Of a DNA stretch of 64,000 nt, positions 1 to 11,509 are shown piece by piece. The position numbers and the translations under genes were made by a program. The notes beneath the pieces were generated by a model that saw only the letters and a program-made list of their open reading frames with translations, searched no databases and was not told the DNA's origin. The stretch comes from Penicillium oxalicum. Its lineage: Eukaryota > Ascomycota > Eurotiomycetes > Eurotiales > Aspergillaceae. Location: positions 5,208,001 through 5,272,000 of the forward strand of contig NC_064650.1 in the NCBI RefSeq assembly GCF_001723175.1. Reading direction: 5' to 3'. Positions within the stretch are counted from its first letter, which is position 1; each line of letters begins with the position of its first letter.

Positions 1-82
1 AGCGAGATCGAAAATGGGGGCCTCATGCCATCACCAAGATTATAGCCTAGTGGCTCGGGCGCCGTTTGAGTAATCGCGTGGT

Positions 83-2975
83 CTAGAGACCCATGGGCGC
101 CCGCCTGCTCTCAGCATTCGCCTTTTGGAATTGTTGGATCAGCCCCAGTACACCTCCGCCACCGGTAATGGCGTCAAGATTCTCGTCTTCGTCGTCTTCG
201 GCCACTTCGTCGTCTGGGCCCAGAGGGTTCATCCGCCATGAATCACCCAGGCTGCTTTCCCCAGTGCCCGCTGCTCCGCTCAAGGCGCCGTCGGATGGGC
301 GTGATGTGGATTGGCGGGGCTCACTCGATGCGGATCCTTCATCCTCGAATGCGCGAGACAGGGGCAGCTGGGAGCGGGCCAGACGAGAACGGTGATGGGG
401 TGGGGGACGGGCCGTAGAGCGGAACCCATAACGAGAAGGTTGATGATGAGGATCAAGAAGTATAGAAGGCCCTGGCGACTGGGCATGGTCTCCGGAAAGA
501 CCGGGTCTGTACCTCGAAGTCGCCATGGTGGACTGCGGACCCCATGGCCCGCCAGGTGCACCCGGCCGGGGGCCAGGGTCAAATCGGCTGGGCATCGCCC
601 CTATCTCGGGCGAGCCCAAAGTCGGCAAGCCAGGCGGTGGATGGAACGGACGACGATTGCCGGGCGGAGCGTTGTTCCCGTAGTGATCGAGGAAGCCATA
701 GTATGACGCCAGCATTTTCCCATCCTTGGCTGAGAAGTAGTCGGCACGCAAATCACGACGGCCCTGATCCGACCGACCGGGGGTCATGGCATTGGTCCCC
801 TTCTTGAAATCGAACACAGCAAACGAACACAAGTATCCAACTCCATCCACGTGGACCGTAAACTCGCGGAAGAAGTCAATCAGGCGGTCGCTGCATTTTG
901 GTAGGCTGAACCATAGCACAAATGGGGTGAAAATCATGCTCAAGATCTCCTCCAAGAAGATCACGATTTTCAACTGATAGCACACGGCGAATTCTTTCCG
1001 CACCTCATCGCTATGCAGGCGTCCCTTCCACGATGACGGGAAATAGTGCGTGAAGTCAATCAACTCTAAAAGTGCATACTCGGGATCAAACACATCAGTC
1101 TCCTCAGGCGCCATCCCCTGAGCGAATGCCCACACAGTACCGAAGATTCCAAGATAGAAAAGGACCGTCCGATCATGCGTGATTTCAAATCCGAGAAACA
1201 GCTCTGGATCGATGACTGAGGCGAGCGCGAGCACCGACGCTAGTGCACCGGAGATGAAAGCAACGAAACGAGCCAGCTGCACTGTTTTATCCTTGGGAAA
1301 TTGGTCAATGTAGCGGCTGGCAAAAGGATAGGACATGTTGGTGCGCCGCTCAAACAGATGCCAGAGCTCATTGAACTCGCGGAATTTCCACTCGGCGAGT
1401 GGTGTGTACTGGCGCGAGCCAATCTGAGATGGGTTCTTCTTAAATTCGTTGAAATACCGGAAGAAGTAATGCATGAGGAAGTAGACCACAATGAACGGAG
1501 CCACAAAGATGTTCATGATGCCCGCGAAGATAAAGCGCCGACGAAGGCCATCGCTAAGCGCTCTGCGGTGAGTATCCTTGAGGAAGATGGTCCGCAGCTG
1601 GCCTTGTTCATTGAAGACGTAATCCATGATGCAAAGATTCAGATTCCATTCCAGTGTTCTGGAGAAGAGTTGACGGTTCCGCAGGAACGGGATCGGCAGC
1701 GTCAAGTCCATAATGTCCTTGTTGACCAAGGCAATCATATAGTTCTCTTTGCGCATTAAGCGATTGGCAATGTCGTGGGCATCCATTCTCTGTTTGGACT
1801 GACTGTGGAGGTACTTGCGATGTCTGGCGGAGACTGCGGCGGCTGTGGCCGGATTGGCATCCCGGAGCATCATCAGACGGTTAACGACCTCTTGCCACGA
1901 GATACTTTGCACCTCCGGGTCAGAGACGCCGAGCAAATAATGGTAAAAGTCATGCATATGCTTCAGTCGGCGAACATCTAAGAGGAGTTGAAAGAGTTTG
2001 CTGATCCAGAAAAAGCTAAGCAGCCAAAGCAAAAGCGTAGCCGACGCTGACATCTTTGACACGCATTTAGGGACAAGAATTTCGTCCAGCGACTTGCTCC
2101 CTCGAACCTTGTGGTAGTCAACGCAGTTGGTCAAAAAGGTCGTGAATCCGACTACAAAAGCAAATGTCCTGTTCGTCAGCTGTCAGCAAGTCGACTGTGG
2201 ACCGAATAGGAAACTCAAAAGTCAAAATGCGGTTGGGAGACATCACGCACAGAAGATTCAACGTTCGGCTCAAAAGTATGGACCAGAAACCATTTCCCAG
2301 AAAGTATGTATAGACGTCTTTGAGGAAGTTATCCAAATTCTCCACATTCGCCCATCGCCACATGGCTTTTTGTTTGGGATCGCTGGAGCCTAAGCTTGTA
2401 TGCCGTTGTGCGGCGAGCCAGCGTGCCAAAGGAAGAGCGCTGATCGCGCCCGGTATTGAAGGGTTGTGGCGTGTCTGTGTTCGATTGCGCTCCAGTGGAG
2501 GTGTTGTTTGAGGACTCGGCGTTCGCGGTCGACTCGGCATCTTGTGAGGAGGGGGAGGAAGACGCGACCTTAATCCCTCCTCATCGAGGCCTTCTACCAA
2601 GAGTGATAAGGGCACATCTTCATCGCGGTCTTCTGGCTCATAGGGTGATCCTGACTGGGAGTTCGACCATCGCGGCCTTGAAGACTTGTGCCAGCGAGTC
2701 CGAGATGGCGAGCCGCCGGGGCCAGCTTGGTCTCGGATTCGTGGATCCGACGCGCCTGCGTTTGGAGTATCATCATCACTTTGGGCTGCATCTGCCAGTT
2801 CAGCTCGCAAGTCTTCATCACTATAGTCTGCTTGTTGGTTCATCTGGCGGGCCAGGCCTGCGCGCTCTTCCACGTCGGAGGTATCGGAGGCAGCATCATG
2901 CTCGCGGATAGCTTCGTACACCGAGGGGGATTCTGTAGGAGGCAAGAAACGCGACAGGATATTAGAGGACATCAT
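83..2975 (-). CDS. atg9: Autophagy-related protein 9 (Atg9), lipid scramblase of the autophagosome precursor
   Basis: Two exons: 2251-2975 and 83-2168, with an 82-bp intron (donor GTGCGT, acceptor CAG) that joins NLL to TFAFVVG. The product is about 936 residues, within the usual range for mould Atg9. The N-terminus (first about 200 residues) is acidic, Ser/Pro-rich and probably disordered. A multi-pass membrane core follows, with the family signatures [35 protein letters not shown], and the block FRYFNEF to FAQGM. The C-terminal tail is long, Pro/Gly-rich and low in complexity after [10 protein letters not shown]. In the family, Atg9 is the membrane protein of small vesicles that seed the phagophore, working with Atg2/Atg18 and Atg23/Atg27. 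ATG ATG at 2970-2975 offers two adjacent starts; the outer one is used here. Identity is secure from the conserved core. The tail function is not inferable. Confidence 0.96.
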
Positions 2976-5900
2976 CTTGCCACTCTGTCAACTGTATTGG
3001 CTGTAATCTCGTGTGCTCATCACCGGAAACTGTGCGTTTCAGCTGTATCTAGTAGGTTGTCCGCGCTTAGGAGGAGGAGAGGGGAGAGGAGTAGCTCAAA
3101 AGCAGACACGAGCTGTTGGAGCTTTCTCGTCTTTGGTAATCTTGTTCGCATTAGTCACTTCACAGATCACATGTATCTAGATGCCACCAGAGAGCAGAAA
3201 ACAGATACACCTGGTGTTATCTTCGAGTCGAGGCGAGTGGTCCGCCTCGCATCTGATCGGATCTCGTGAGTACCTACATGGTGGAGGAAGCCTGCGTGAT
3301 CTCCTATCGCAGCCGCCTTGGTATGACATAAGTATCGGCGCACGGAGGCTGATTGCCCGGCTTCGCGGTACACCGCTCTCTGCCTGAGGCTTCCAGACAA
3401 CCCCATCCCTTGGCACATGGTCCGTGCGTGAATATCCGATCCTAGCTTTGAAAGTCACGGGTTAGGTCCGATCAACTCGTTGTGGTCCTGCGTTGCGCAC
3501 GGAAATTGGGGCGGGTGGGGAGGATTTGTCGGTTCATTGGAGAACACTGCCCAGTGCCCACTGCAAAAATAAGCTCTCAACACCTGAGGAGAGCAAGGTT
3601 GTCACGATCTCTTTCTGAACTCCGATGACTCTGTTCGTGGAGAACTTCCCCCTCGGAAGACTCTGATTGACTGACGCCAGTCAGTCCTGTCGAGGGGAAA
3701 GAATTCGTCAATCAGCCAATTTGCAACAAGTTCCAGAAATCGTAGTGATTCTAAGTGTCGATCTGCATTGACCAAAGACCGCCACTTGGCATCCGGCGCA
3801 CCTCGTATCCGATCTGGCTTTCCAGCATCCTATACGTTCTTGTTGACTGAAGCAGCAGTGATCGGGGCCTCTGGGATGTGGTGTCCTCGTCTGGGGTCCG
3901 CCACGAGGACGGTGGAAGCCACATCGTGTGTTGCAGTTGTGGCTAGTCATTAAACACGTCAATCTTCTCGTATCTCTTTGGTGTCTTGTGCAGGCACGCA
4001 GACTGATACCCGTCTGGAGTCTTGAGTCCCATATCCTATGTCCACTGAAACTTGGCTCCCCTGTCTCTCCTTTACTTTTCTTTGTCGTCCGTTGACTGAC
4101 AAGATTTGATTCATCATTCGTCGCAGTCTCTTTCGCCCTTCCACTCATTCGGTCTGGTTGGCTGGATGCACCCGAGTGGGACAGACTAAGGCGGGGCAGA
4201 CAATTCCAAAAAGACACGATCCTTGCGTCAATCCTGAACGCAGATTGCGGCGCAACTTCGCAGCAAAAGAGAGGCGGAGCTTACTGGCGACGAAATGGCC
4301 ATGTATTAATTGACAGCGATACAGATATCTTTCTCAATTCCTCCATCTCCATCTCAATTAGCTAGTGGGGTACATAGAAGGCTAATGACCACCATAGAGA
4401 TCCTCTCCAGCAGATCGATGCGTTGTCCTACTGAGCATGACTCAAGTGCCGCTCGCAGCCCAACGTGGATGGTTGGTCTGGCCACGGTTTCGACTCAAGG
4501 GGCCGCTGGAAGCCCTGCAGCATCGGTCCAGAGGTGCAGTCAACGCATGCCATGCCAAATCTAAGCTGCAAATTTCGGCGTGGCAGTCTCCTTGTCATGA
4601 CTCATGCTCCTGTCCCTAGATTACTAACAACCCCCAAATCCCGAGATTAATCCCGAGACTTGGCCGATCGGCAATACTCTTATCGAAAGCAGTGGAGTGC
4701 AGAGGCACGTCCAGTCGCCATCATGCTTGGTCGCTTGAATTAAGTTCCGAGTAGGTCTCCTTCTCTCTGTCTCGGGAGACTCCACCGAAGAGAGATACCC
4801 CTCTCACGCATCTCCCTTCGCCACTCATGTGCTCCATGGACGGCCACATGTATGCTTTTGAATATCAACGGGGAGAGCCACGCCCGTTGAGAGAAACGCA
4901 CGAGCAGTACCCGGGGGACCATGTGTTGTCGCTATGCTGGAGGCCTTTGCGCATGCGTTATGAAACACCGTTGCTCTTGAAGATGTCCAACAGCAAGCCC
5001 ATATCAAGTTTCGCTCGTAAGATGAACGCATGCAGGGCTGCCATAATGTCCACCCGTCCATGAAACCTCAAATGTCGTCAAGGGCCAAAATCGACATTCC
5101 CACAATTTGGTTTGGGACTGGACCACTGTCCCTCGCCGAGTCTCCATTCACGACAGGCTTTCCACGACAGGATCCTCCAATTTCCCCGTACGGCTCAGTC
5201 TTGGGATGGAGTGTAATATCCGATGAACAGATTGCGACAGGTGTCCACATGGTCTAGTACTGCAAGATACTGACTGTCCGAAAAGGCCATCTCAGGTACT
5301 CGAGGCGTCTCGCAGTGACATTGCTCCCATGCAAGAAGCCATGGAACATCGATTGGAATCCTTTCGCCGAGGGTGCAATTGAACTACAACTCGCATACCA
5401 CCCCTCAGCGTTGCGCCGAGATAATCCAGATGAGTAGTTTGATGCTCCGCAGACTCATGTATTCAAAATCAAAGCTCTGGTTGAAAGTGATTGAGAAAGT
5501 AGCTGTTCCAGTAATCCAGAAGGGGAGTGCCTTAAAACTTGACATCCTTTCAAGCTCTCGACGGAACTTGGAAATAAACAGAGTTCACGAGAGCATACAA
5601 TTCTCATAGATGCTGTAGTGGCATGTATCGGAAGTGCTTATGAGGTGTCCGATGGCCATGAAACTGACCCATGCGGCTTTTGCAAGCGATGGGAGATTCC
5701 ACGATAGAGGAAATCAAAGTCCAGCTCATCGATTATTGTCCACGCTCCACTCCCCTCCCGCTCCACCCCCTCTCCTTCTTTCCCTCTTCACTACCATCCA
5801 TCACCGTCACATCCTCGGGCACAGTGTCGGAGGCATACCCTGGTCTCGATAACTGCTTGAATCACAACTCCCTTCCATCTTCGGCTCCCTTGTCGCCGTT

Positions 5901-6652
5901 GGATCCGGACTGTACCTCCACGCCAGGTCCTCTGGGGATCTGCAAAGGGCCGCACACAATCCCCTCTCCCCTCCCCAAGCTCAACCCCAACCCGGTTCCA
6001 ACCCCGGCGAGGCAACGACGCGAGACGATCAATCTCAAAAGGGACTGATCAATGTGTGTGCTTGCGCGTGTGCGTCTTCCATTTCCTTCTGCATCTGTCT
6101 CTCGGTGTCTTATTGTCATTTTCCTGCACAACGGTCGGCTTTCCTTCGTCCTTGCTCCTCGCTGCGAATGATATCCACGCCCCCATCAACCGCTACACCA
6201 TCCAGAACTATCCCAAACCTGCGCATCGATTGATGAGTGGCGCTCATCTGGGCGCCAAAATACTGCGGCCGGGATCGGTACTAACTGTTTGATTCCAGGC
6301 TCCCCTTCAGTCAGACAAACGACGGTGACCTGCGCCAGCCTTTGTTCCTCCTTGGTCGCTCTTGCACTCACCTCGACCGAATTTATAAATTTTCGAATCG
6401 CGACTTCATGTTAGACTCCATGCATCCCTCTCGCAACCTCTTGGACATAAAGGACTCTCAATTGCTCATGCGAGGCTGAGCAACTCACTCTCCACCCAAA
6501 CCTTGGACTTGCGGGGAACCACATATTCCTGACAGCGACCGGCTCGGAGGGCCAAGTTGTGTCGGGCGCCCGCCGTTCCCTCGAGCTCCCTTTTCGCACA
6601 CCGTGAACTGTGTCGCTCTCGCTATCGTGGCGCATGATTACGACCATACAGA
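2976..6652. other. 3.7-kb gene-free divergent region between atg9 and the RasGAP gene
   Basis: No reading frame here resembles a protein. All frames are short and their codon content is random-looking. The stretch should hold the 5' leaders and promoters of both divergent genes. The right half contains a strong pyrimidine-rich tract at about 5739-6010, of the kind common just upstream of transcription starts in Aspergillus-like fungi, so a long 5' leader or a non-coding leader exon of the RasGAP gene is possible. No tRNA-like B box was seen. Confidence 0.6.
5739..5990 (+). promoter_or_regulatory. Pyrimidine-rich promoter or leader tract
   Basis: A run dominated by C and T on the plus strand, dense in CTCC and CCCTC words. 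Such CT-rich tracts often mark the core promoter or transcription start of highly conserved genes in filamentous ascomycetes. It lies about 660-910 bp upstream of the RasGAP start codon, so if it is functional that gene has a long leader. Confidence 0.35.
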
Positions 6653-9600
6653 ATGGAGTCTGATCACTCACATGAACATAAGCGAAGCTCAATGCACCAA
6701 GCCTTTCACAGTCGCCCTGTGGAAAGACGACCGAGCAAGAAATCCTCATCTAGGGATCGACATGGCATGATCTATCCTGATAACTTTCGCGAAACAAGTA
6801 TACGGGCGGTAACCCCAGATTCACATTCTCCTCTTTCCGACGCGGATTACCCGACCGGCAACAGCACGAGTGCCCCATCCCCGCCATCGAACATGCGGTC
6901 ACATACGACCGAGCGAGGCGAGGAAGAGGCCCCTCCGGAGGTGAGAAACCAGCGTACACGGTCACGAACGACGACTCTCGAGGAACAACGGGGGGATATG
7001 GCGTCAAATACTTTTAAGACTCGGGCGCGGATTGGATCGGTCAATGCGATCAGCTCGGCCCAAACCAGAAAGGTGGATACTAAGACTACCGAGGATACCG
7101 CAAGTTCAATCGGATTCCCTTCAATACATTCGCCTAACTATATTGGGCAGGCTGTCACCCGTCAACGATTTAGCCGGTCCCAATCCTCGGGGCTGACAAC
7201 CACCGTCACCCACAACCAAGCTGCTTTTGCATCGCCACTGTCCAAAACAGATGCCGCCAAGATTCTCCAATTGATGAAGACGACCTGCGGTCGTATGCAT
7301 GGAATTCTTTCGTTTCGGACCGCAGCTACGGAGTCGTCATCCTCGAATTCTTGGACATCGGGTTATTGTGCCATCAACGTCGCTACGGGCAGCTTGATCT
7401 ATCAAGCAAAGGGCGAGCCCGCTCTCGCGAAAACGCTCATCCCCGATCTTCGTGGGTGTCGGGTCCGCACATTATTTGATGCGGAACTACAGACCACATG
7501 CCTCAGTGTACATACTTTTACCTCTGGACTCGGCATTCAGCTTCGGCCTCACGTGAACGAAACCTTTGACTCCTGGCTCGCAGCCCTCCTTTGTTGGCAA
7601 CCAATCCGTCCCAAGGGGGTCCAAAACAAGATGACCAAACCTCAAGCTGTCGTCATCGGAGACCGTCGCATCACTGAGCGTCGTCGAAACTCGGAAAATG
7701 CTTCCCAAAAGGACGCCGCCATTATCAAGGTGGGAAAGATGCTCTTGTGGGACAAGCCCTCGGCTTCTGGGGCTCGACCTGCGTCTGTGCGTCGGGTCTC
7801 TACCTATCGACAATCCAGAGCGTTGAACTCTTCCTGGCAGCGGGTAAGCTGCACACTGCAGGAGAATGGATTTTTCAAATTGTATACAGAATCCGACGTC
7901 AGTCTCGTCGCCACGATTCAATTGTCTCAGCTATCGCGATGTGCAATCCAGCAACTGGACTCATCGGTACTCGACGATGAATTTTGTATCGCCATTTATC
8001 CACAATACACTGCACATCCCGTTGCTGACCCTAGGATGCGTCCTATCTATCTTGCTCTGGAAACTCGTGTCCTTTTCGAAGTCTGGTTTGTGCTGCTGCG
8101 TGCCTTCACCATTCCTGAACTGTATGGCCCCGAATCTCACGACCGCGAACGGGATCCCCTGGCTTCTGGCGCCAAAGCTCCCACTCATGATATGTTCCGG
8201 ATTGAACGCATACTTAATCTCAGAGTGACCGAGGCGAAACTTTTTCGACCTAAAGAAGAGGAAACCCCTCGCAGTCGGAAAATGTCCAGGTCCCACAACC
8301 ACTCCGCCCCCGCATCGCCCAAAGTCAGCGATTATTACACCGAAGTTCTGCTCGACGGTGAAATTCGTGCAAAGACAGCAGTCAAACACCGCACCACAAA
8401 TCCGTTCTGGCGCGAAGATTTCACTTTCAGCGATGTACCGCCTGTTCTCTCCCAGGCCTCCATCCTTGTTAAGACACTCAATCCTACGCAAAGAGACTGG
8501 ACCTTGATTGCCCACGGGACATACTCCGGTCAAGATGTGACCGCCGCAAACATGCTGGATGAGATTGAGATTTCCACAAACGACGCTGTGTTTGGACGAG
8601 TAGATCTGCGCCTCGAAGAGTTGGACCCTGGTGTTGACACGGAAAAATGGTGGCCCATCCTTGATGACCACGATCAGGCTGTGGGAGAAATGTTCATGAA
8701 AGTTCGCATGGAGGAGACTGTTGTCTTGATGTCGGACGAGTACAAGCCCATGCATGACCTCCTTCATGCTTTCAACAATGGCTTGACAATCAACATGGCA
8801 CAAGTGATGTCTTCTGAGCTGACTCAACTATCCGAAATGCTTTTGAACATTTATCAAGTCTCCGGAGCGACAGTAGACTGGATCTCTGCACTCATCGAAG
8901 ACGAGATTGATGGCGTGCACAAGGAGTCAACGGCCAACCGGCTACGCTACACGACGAGGATCCATTCCAATGATTCTCGTGAAACTGCTCAGGATCGAGA
9001 ACTGCTTGTCAGGGACATGGGTCGCACGGCCACCGTAGAAGCTAACCTTCTCTTTCGAGGGAACTCCTTGCTCACCAAAGCACTCGATCTGCACATGCGC
9101 CGACTTGGCAAAGAGTATCTCGAAGAGACCATCGGAGAGCGCATTCGCGAGATCGATGAGAGTGACCCGGAGTGCGAGGTTGATCCTGCTCGGGTGCCAC
9201 GATCAGAGGATCTCGATCGCAACTGGCGGAATCTCATTACTCTCACGACGGGCGTTTGGAAGTCGATCGCGATGTCCGTTCCTCGATGTCCCGCTGAACT
9301 AAGGCGCATTTTCCGCCACGTGCGAGCGTGCGCGGAGGATCGTTATGGCGACTTTCTTCGGTCCGTCACGTACAGCAGTGTATCCGGTTTCTTGTTCCTG
9401 CGGTTCTTCTGCCCGGCAATTTTGAACCCGAAGTTGTTCGGGCTACTGAAAGGTGAGGATCCACACCGCTCAGGCATTCGATTCAGAGACAATTTACTAA
9501 CAGAATCATAGACCACCCTCGACAGCGGGCTCAGCGCACCTTGACGCTGATTGCCAAGGCCCTGCAGGGACTTGCCAACATGACCACGTTTGGCAACAAG

Positions 9601-10494
9601 GAGCCCTGGATGGAACCAATGAATAAGTTCCTGGTTGGCAATCGCGCTGACTTCAAGACATTTGTGGATCAAATCTGCAACATTTCCGCCGAGCGACCGG
9701 CTGCTCTAATCACGCCATCTTACACGACGCCTTTACAAATTCTGGGCCGTTTACCAGCCACTTCTCGGGAAGGGTTTCCAAGCCTGCCGTTCCTGATAGA
9801 CATCTCCCGATGCTTTGCCAACTTGATCAGGATATGGCTAGAGGTAGTTCCTGAACGGCTGTCTGAACTGGAAGAGGTCGACCCTCTTCTTGCAAGATTC
9901 CATCAATTAGCGCTGCGACTGCATGACCGCACCGAGGAGTGTCTCAAAGAAGCCGAGCAAGCGGAACGGCCCAGTGTGAACCTTGAAATCAAGTGGGAGG
10001 AACTGGTTGACTCTATGGAGCGAGCAGTCACCTTCTACGACGAGACTTCTAGCCAGACCACGGTTGCCTCAGAAACGCCTGTGACAAACAGCATTGTCAC
10101 CACCTCTTTATCATCGGCGTTGAACACGCCTGGCCATCGCGGCTCAATTGGGTTTTTCAGCCCTCGTCCCTCGATGCCGCGCCGCTCAACCGACAATGCA
10201 CCCGAGCAAGATGAAACGCCCCCGAGCTCGTCGTCGGCGAACTGGGATCAGTCACGCGTTCCTTTCAACATTCCTCGATGGTCGGATCCTCGGGATAGCA
10301 CTGGGAGTTCGAAAAATTCATCCACCTATTCCCTCGAGTTCTCAGAGAACTCCAAAACTCGCCGATCCAGTGTCACCAAGGAATCTTCCAGCAAATACCG
10401 GTTCTTTGACTTTGTGCCTGCTCCTTCGCGTCGTAAGAAGGATCGAGAGCAGTCTCAGCATCATTCGCACGAGGACCTTCGAAATGAGATATGA
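6653..10494 (+). CDS. bud2: C2-RasGAP GTPase-activating protein, BUD2/CLA2 type
   Basis: Two exons, 6653-9452 and 9512-10494. The 59-bp intron has donor GTGAGG, branch CTAAC and acceptor TAG, and joins FGLLK to DHPRQRAQ. The product is about 1260 residues. The N-terminal 200 residues are basic, Ser-rich and disordered. A PH-like stretch occupies roughly 220-330, and a second one about 370-490. A C2 domain lies near 516-610 (EVLLDGEIRAKTAV, NPFWREDF). The RasGAP domain includes the arginine-finger segment LLFRGNSLLTK at about residue 801 and the signature FLRFFCPAILNP at about 914-925, and it continues across the intron. The C-terminus is Ser-rich and low in complexity. In yeast, Bud2 stimulates GTP hydrolysis by Rsr1/Bud1 to set growth polarity. 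In moulds the target Ras-like GTPase is inferred. Domain order favours BUD2/CLA2 over the IRA/NF1 or IQGAP types. Confidence 0.88.
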
Positions 10495-11509
10495 GATCGC
10501 CCGTCCCTTTGTCTCTCTTGTCCCTCTCCCCATCTTTTGTTCTCCCTTTCCTCCTCTCCACATCTCTCTCACCTGATCATCATCTCCGCCTTTCCTTCTC
10601 GTGAATTTGTATATCGGGCCCCGCCGCGAGTTACTTGACCTCCACGTACTCATGAATTTCACGCACATTCTCCATTACTCCCTTACTCCCTCCCCTCCCC
10701 CTGGTGTCGAATTTTTCTGGCTTGATTCTTGTCTCGATCACGCATCGAGGGTGGACCCGTTTGATTTTCTCCTCGGCATGGGTCACGGTGTTGATACCCT
10801 TCTTCCCTTTTTCCCCCTTATCTGAGTTTACATTTGTTGCAAAACCCAAATCATCCAGTTCCAAAATCTTCCGTTCTGATGCAAATGAGACATTATACGG
10901 GGAGCTTCTTTTTAACTATCGCTTCAAGATCAAATTCCGAATCGATGGAAATGTAAAGGAGCACATGAATGGTCGCTTTCGAGAACACTCAAGCTCCATA
11001 TCCGGTGACTTGAATTGTAGACTATCCCAAGAACTCTTGTCCCCTTACCCGAAGAAAGGCTGGAGCTGCGAGTCAATTCAGTGTGTTTTCTCTACCGGTG
11101 CCAATCAACCCATACGCCAAACGATGGATTCGGTCTAGATTTTGTTTTCTTTTTCGTTCATGGATCTTAGGCTCTGCACAGTCTGGGGGTTATGCTTTAA
11201 CTAGTTGGCCAAGCGTTTTCCACAGAAGAGATGCCTGCAGGCCTTGCCCGGTACGTACCACACGCACTGCCCCATTTCATCGGAACTCCGACCCAAAGAG
11301 GAAAAAGATCCCACTCCCATCAGTCAAGTTCCAATCGGTCTTCGGAGTTTGAAAAGAGAACTGCGTGTCCGAGAAAAGCTACAGGGCCACCTAAAAATGA
11401 GATGAATGACGTCCCCAGCGATCAATATCATTCTGTTAAATGCTTGATTATATATTGACTGCTGTCGTCCTCACCTTTCAAGGCAGCCATTTGTCGAGAG
11501 CCTCTCATC
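10495..11509. other. Intergenic: RasGAP 3' end and transcription-factor promoter
   Basis: CT-rich sequence directly after the stop codon (about 10500-10580) is probably 3' UTR. The rest is mixed sequence without a supported gene or recognisable regulatory motif. Confidence 0.5.

Noticed and set aside
7961..8827. Open frame of 288 codons on the minus strand
   Set aside because: Antisense shadow of the RasGAP C2 region, with no protein-like motifs.
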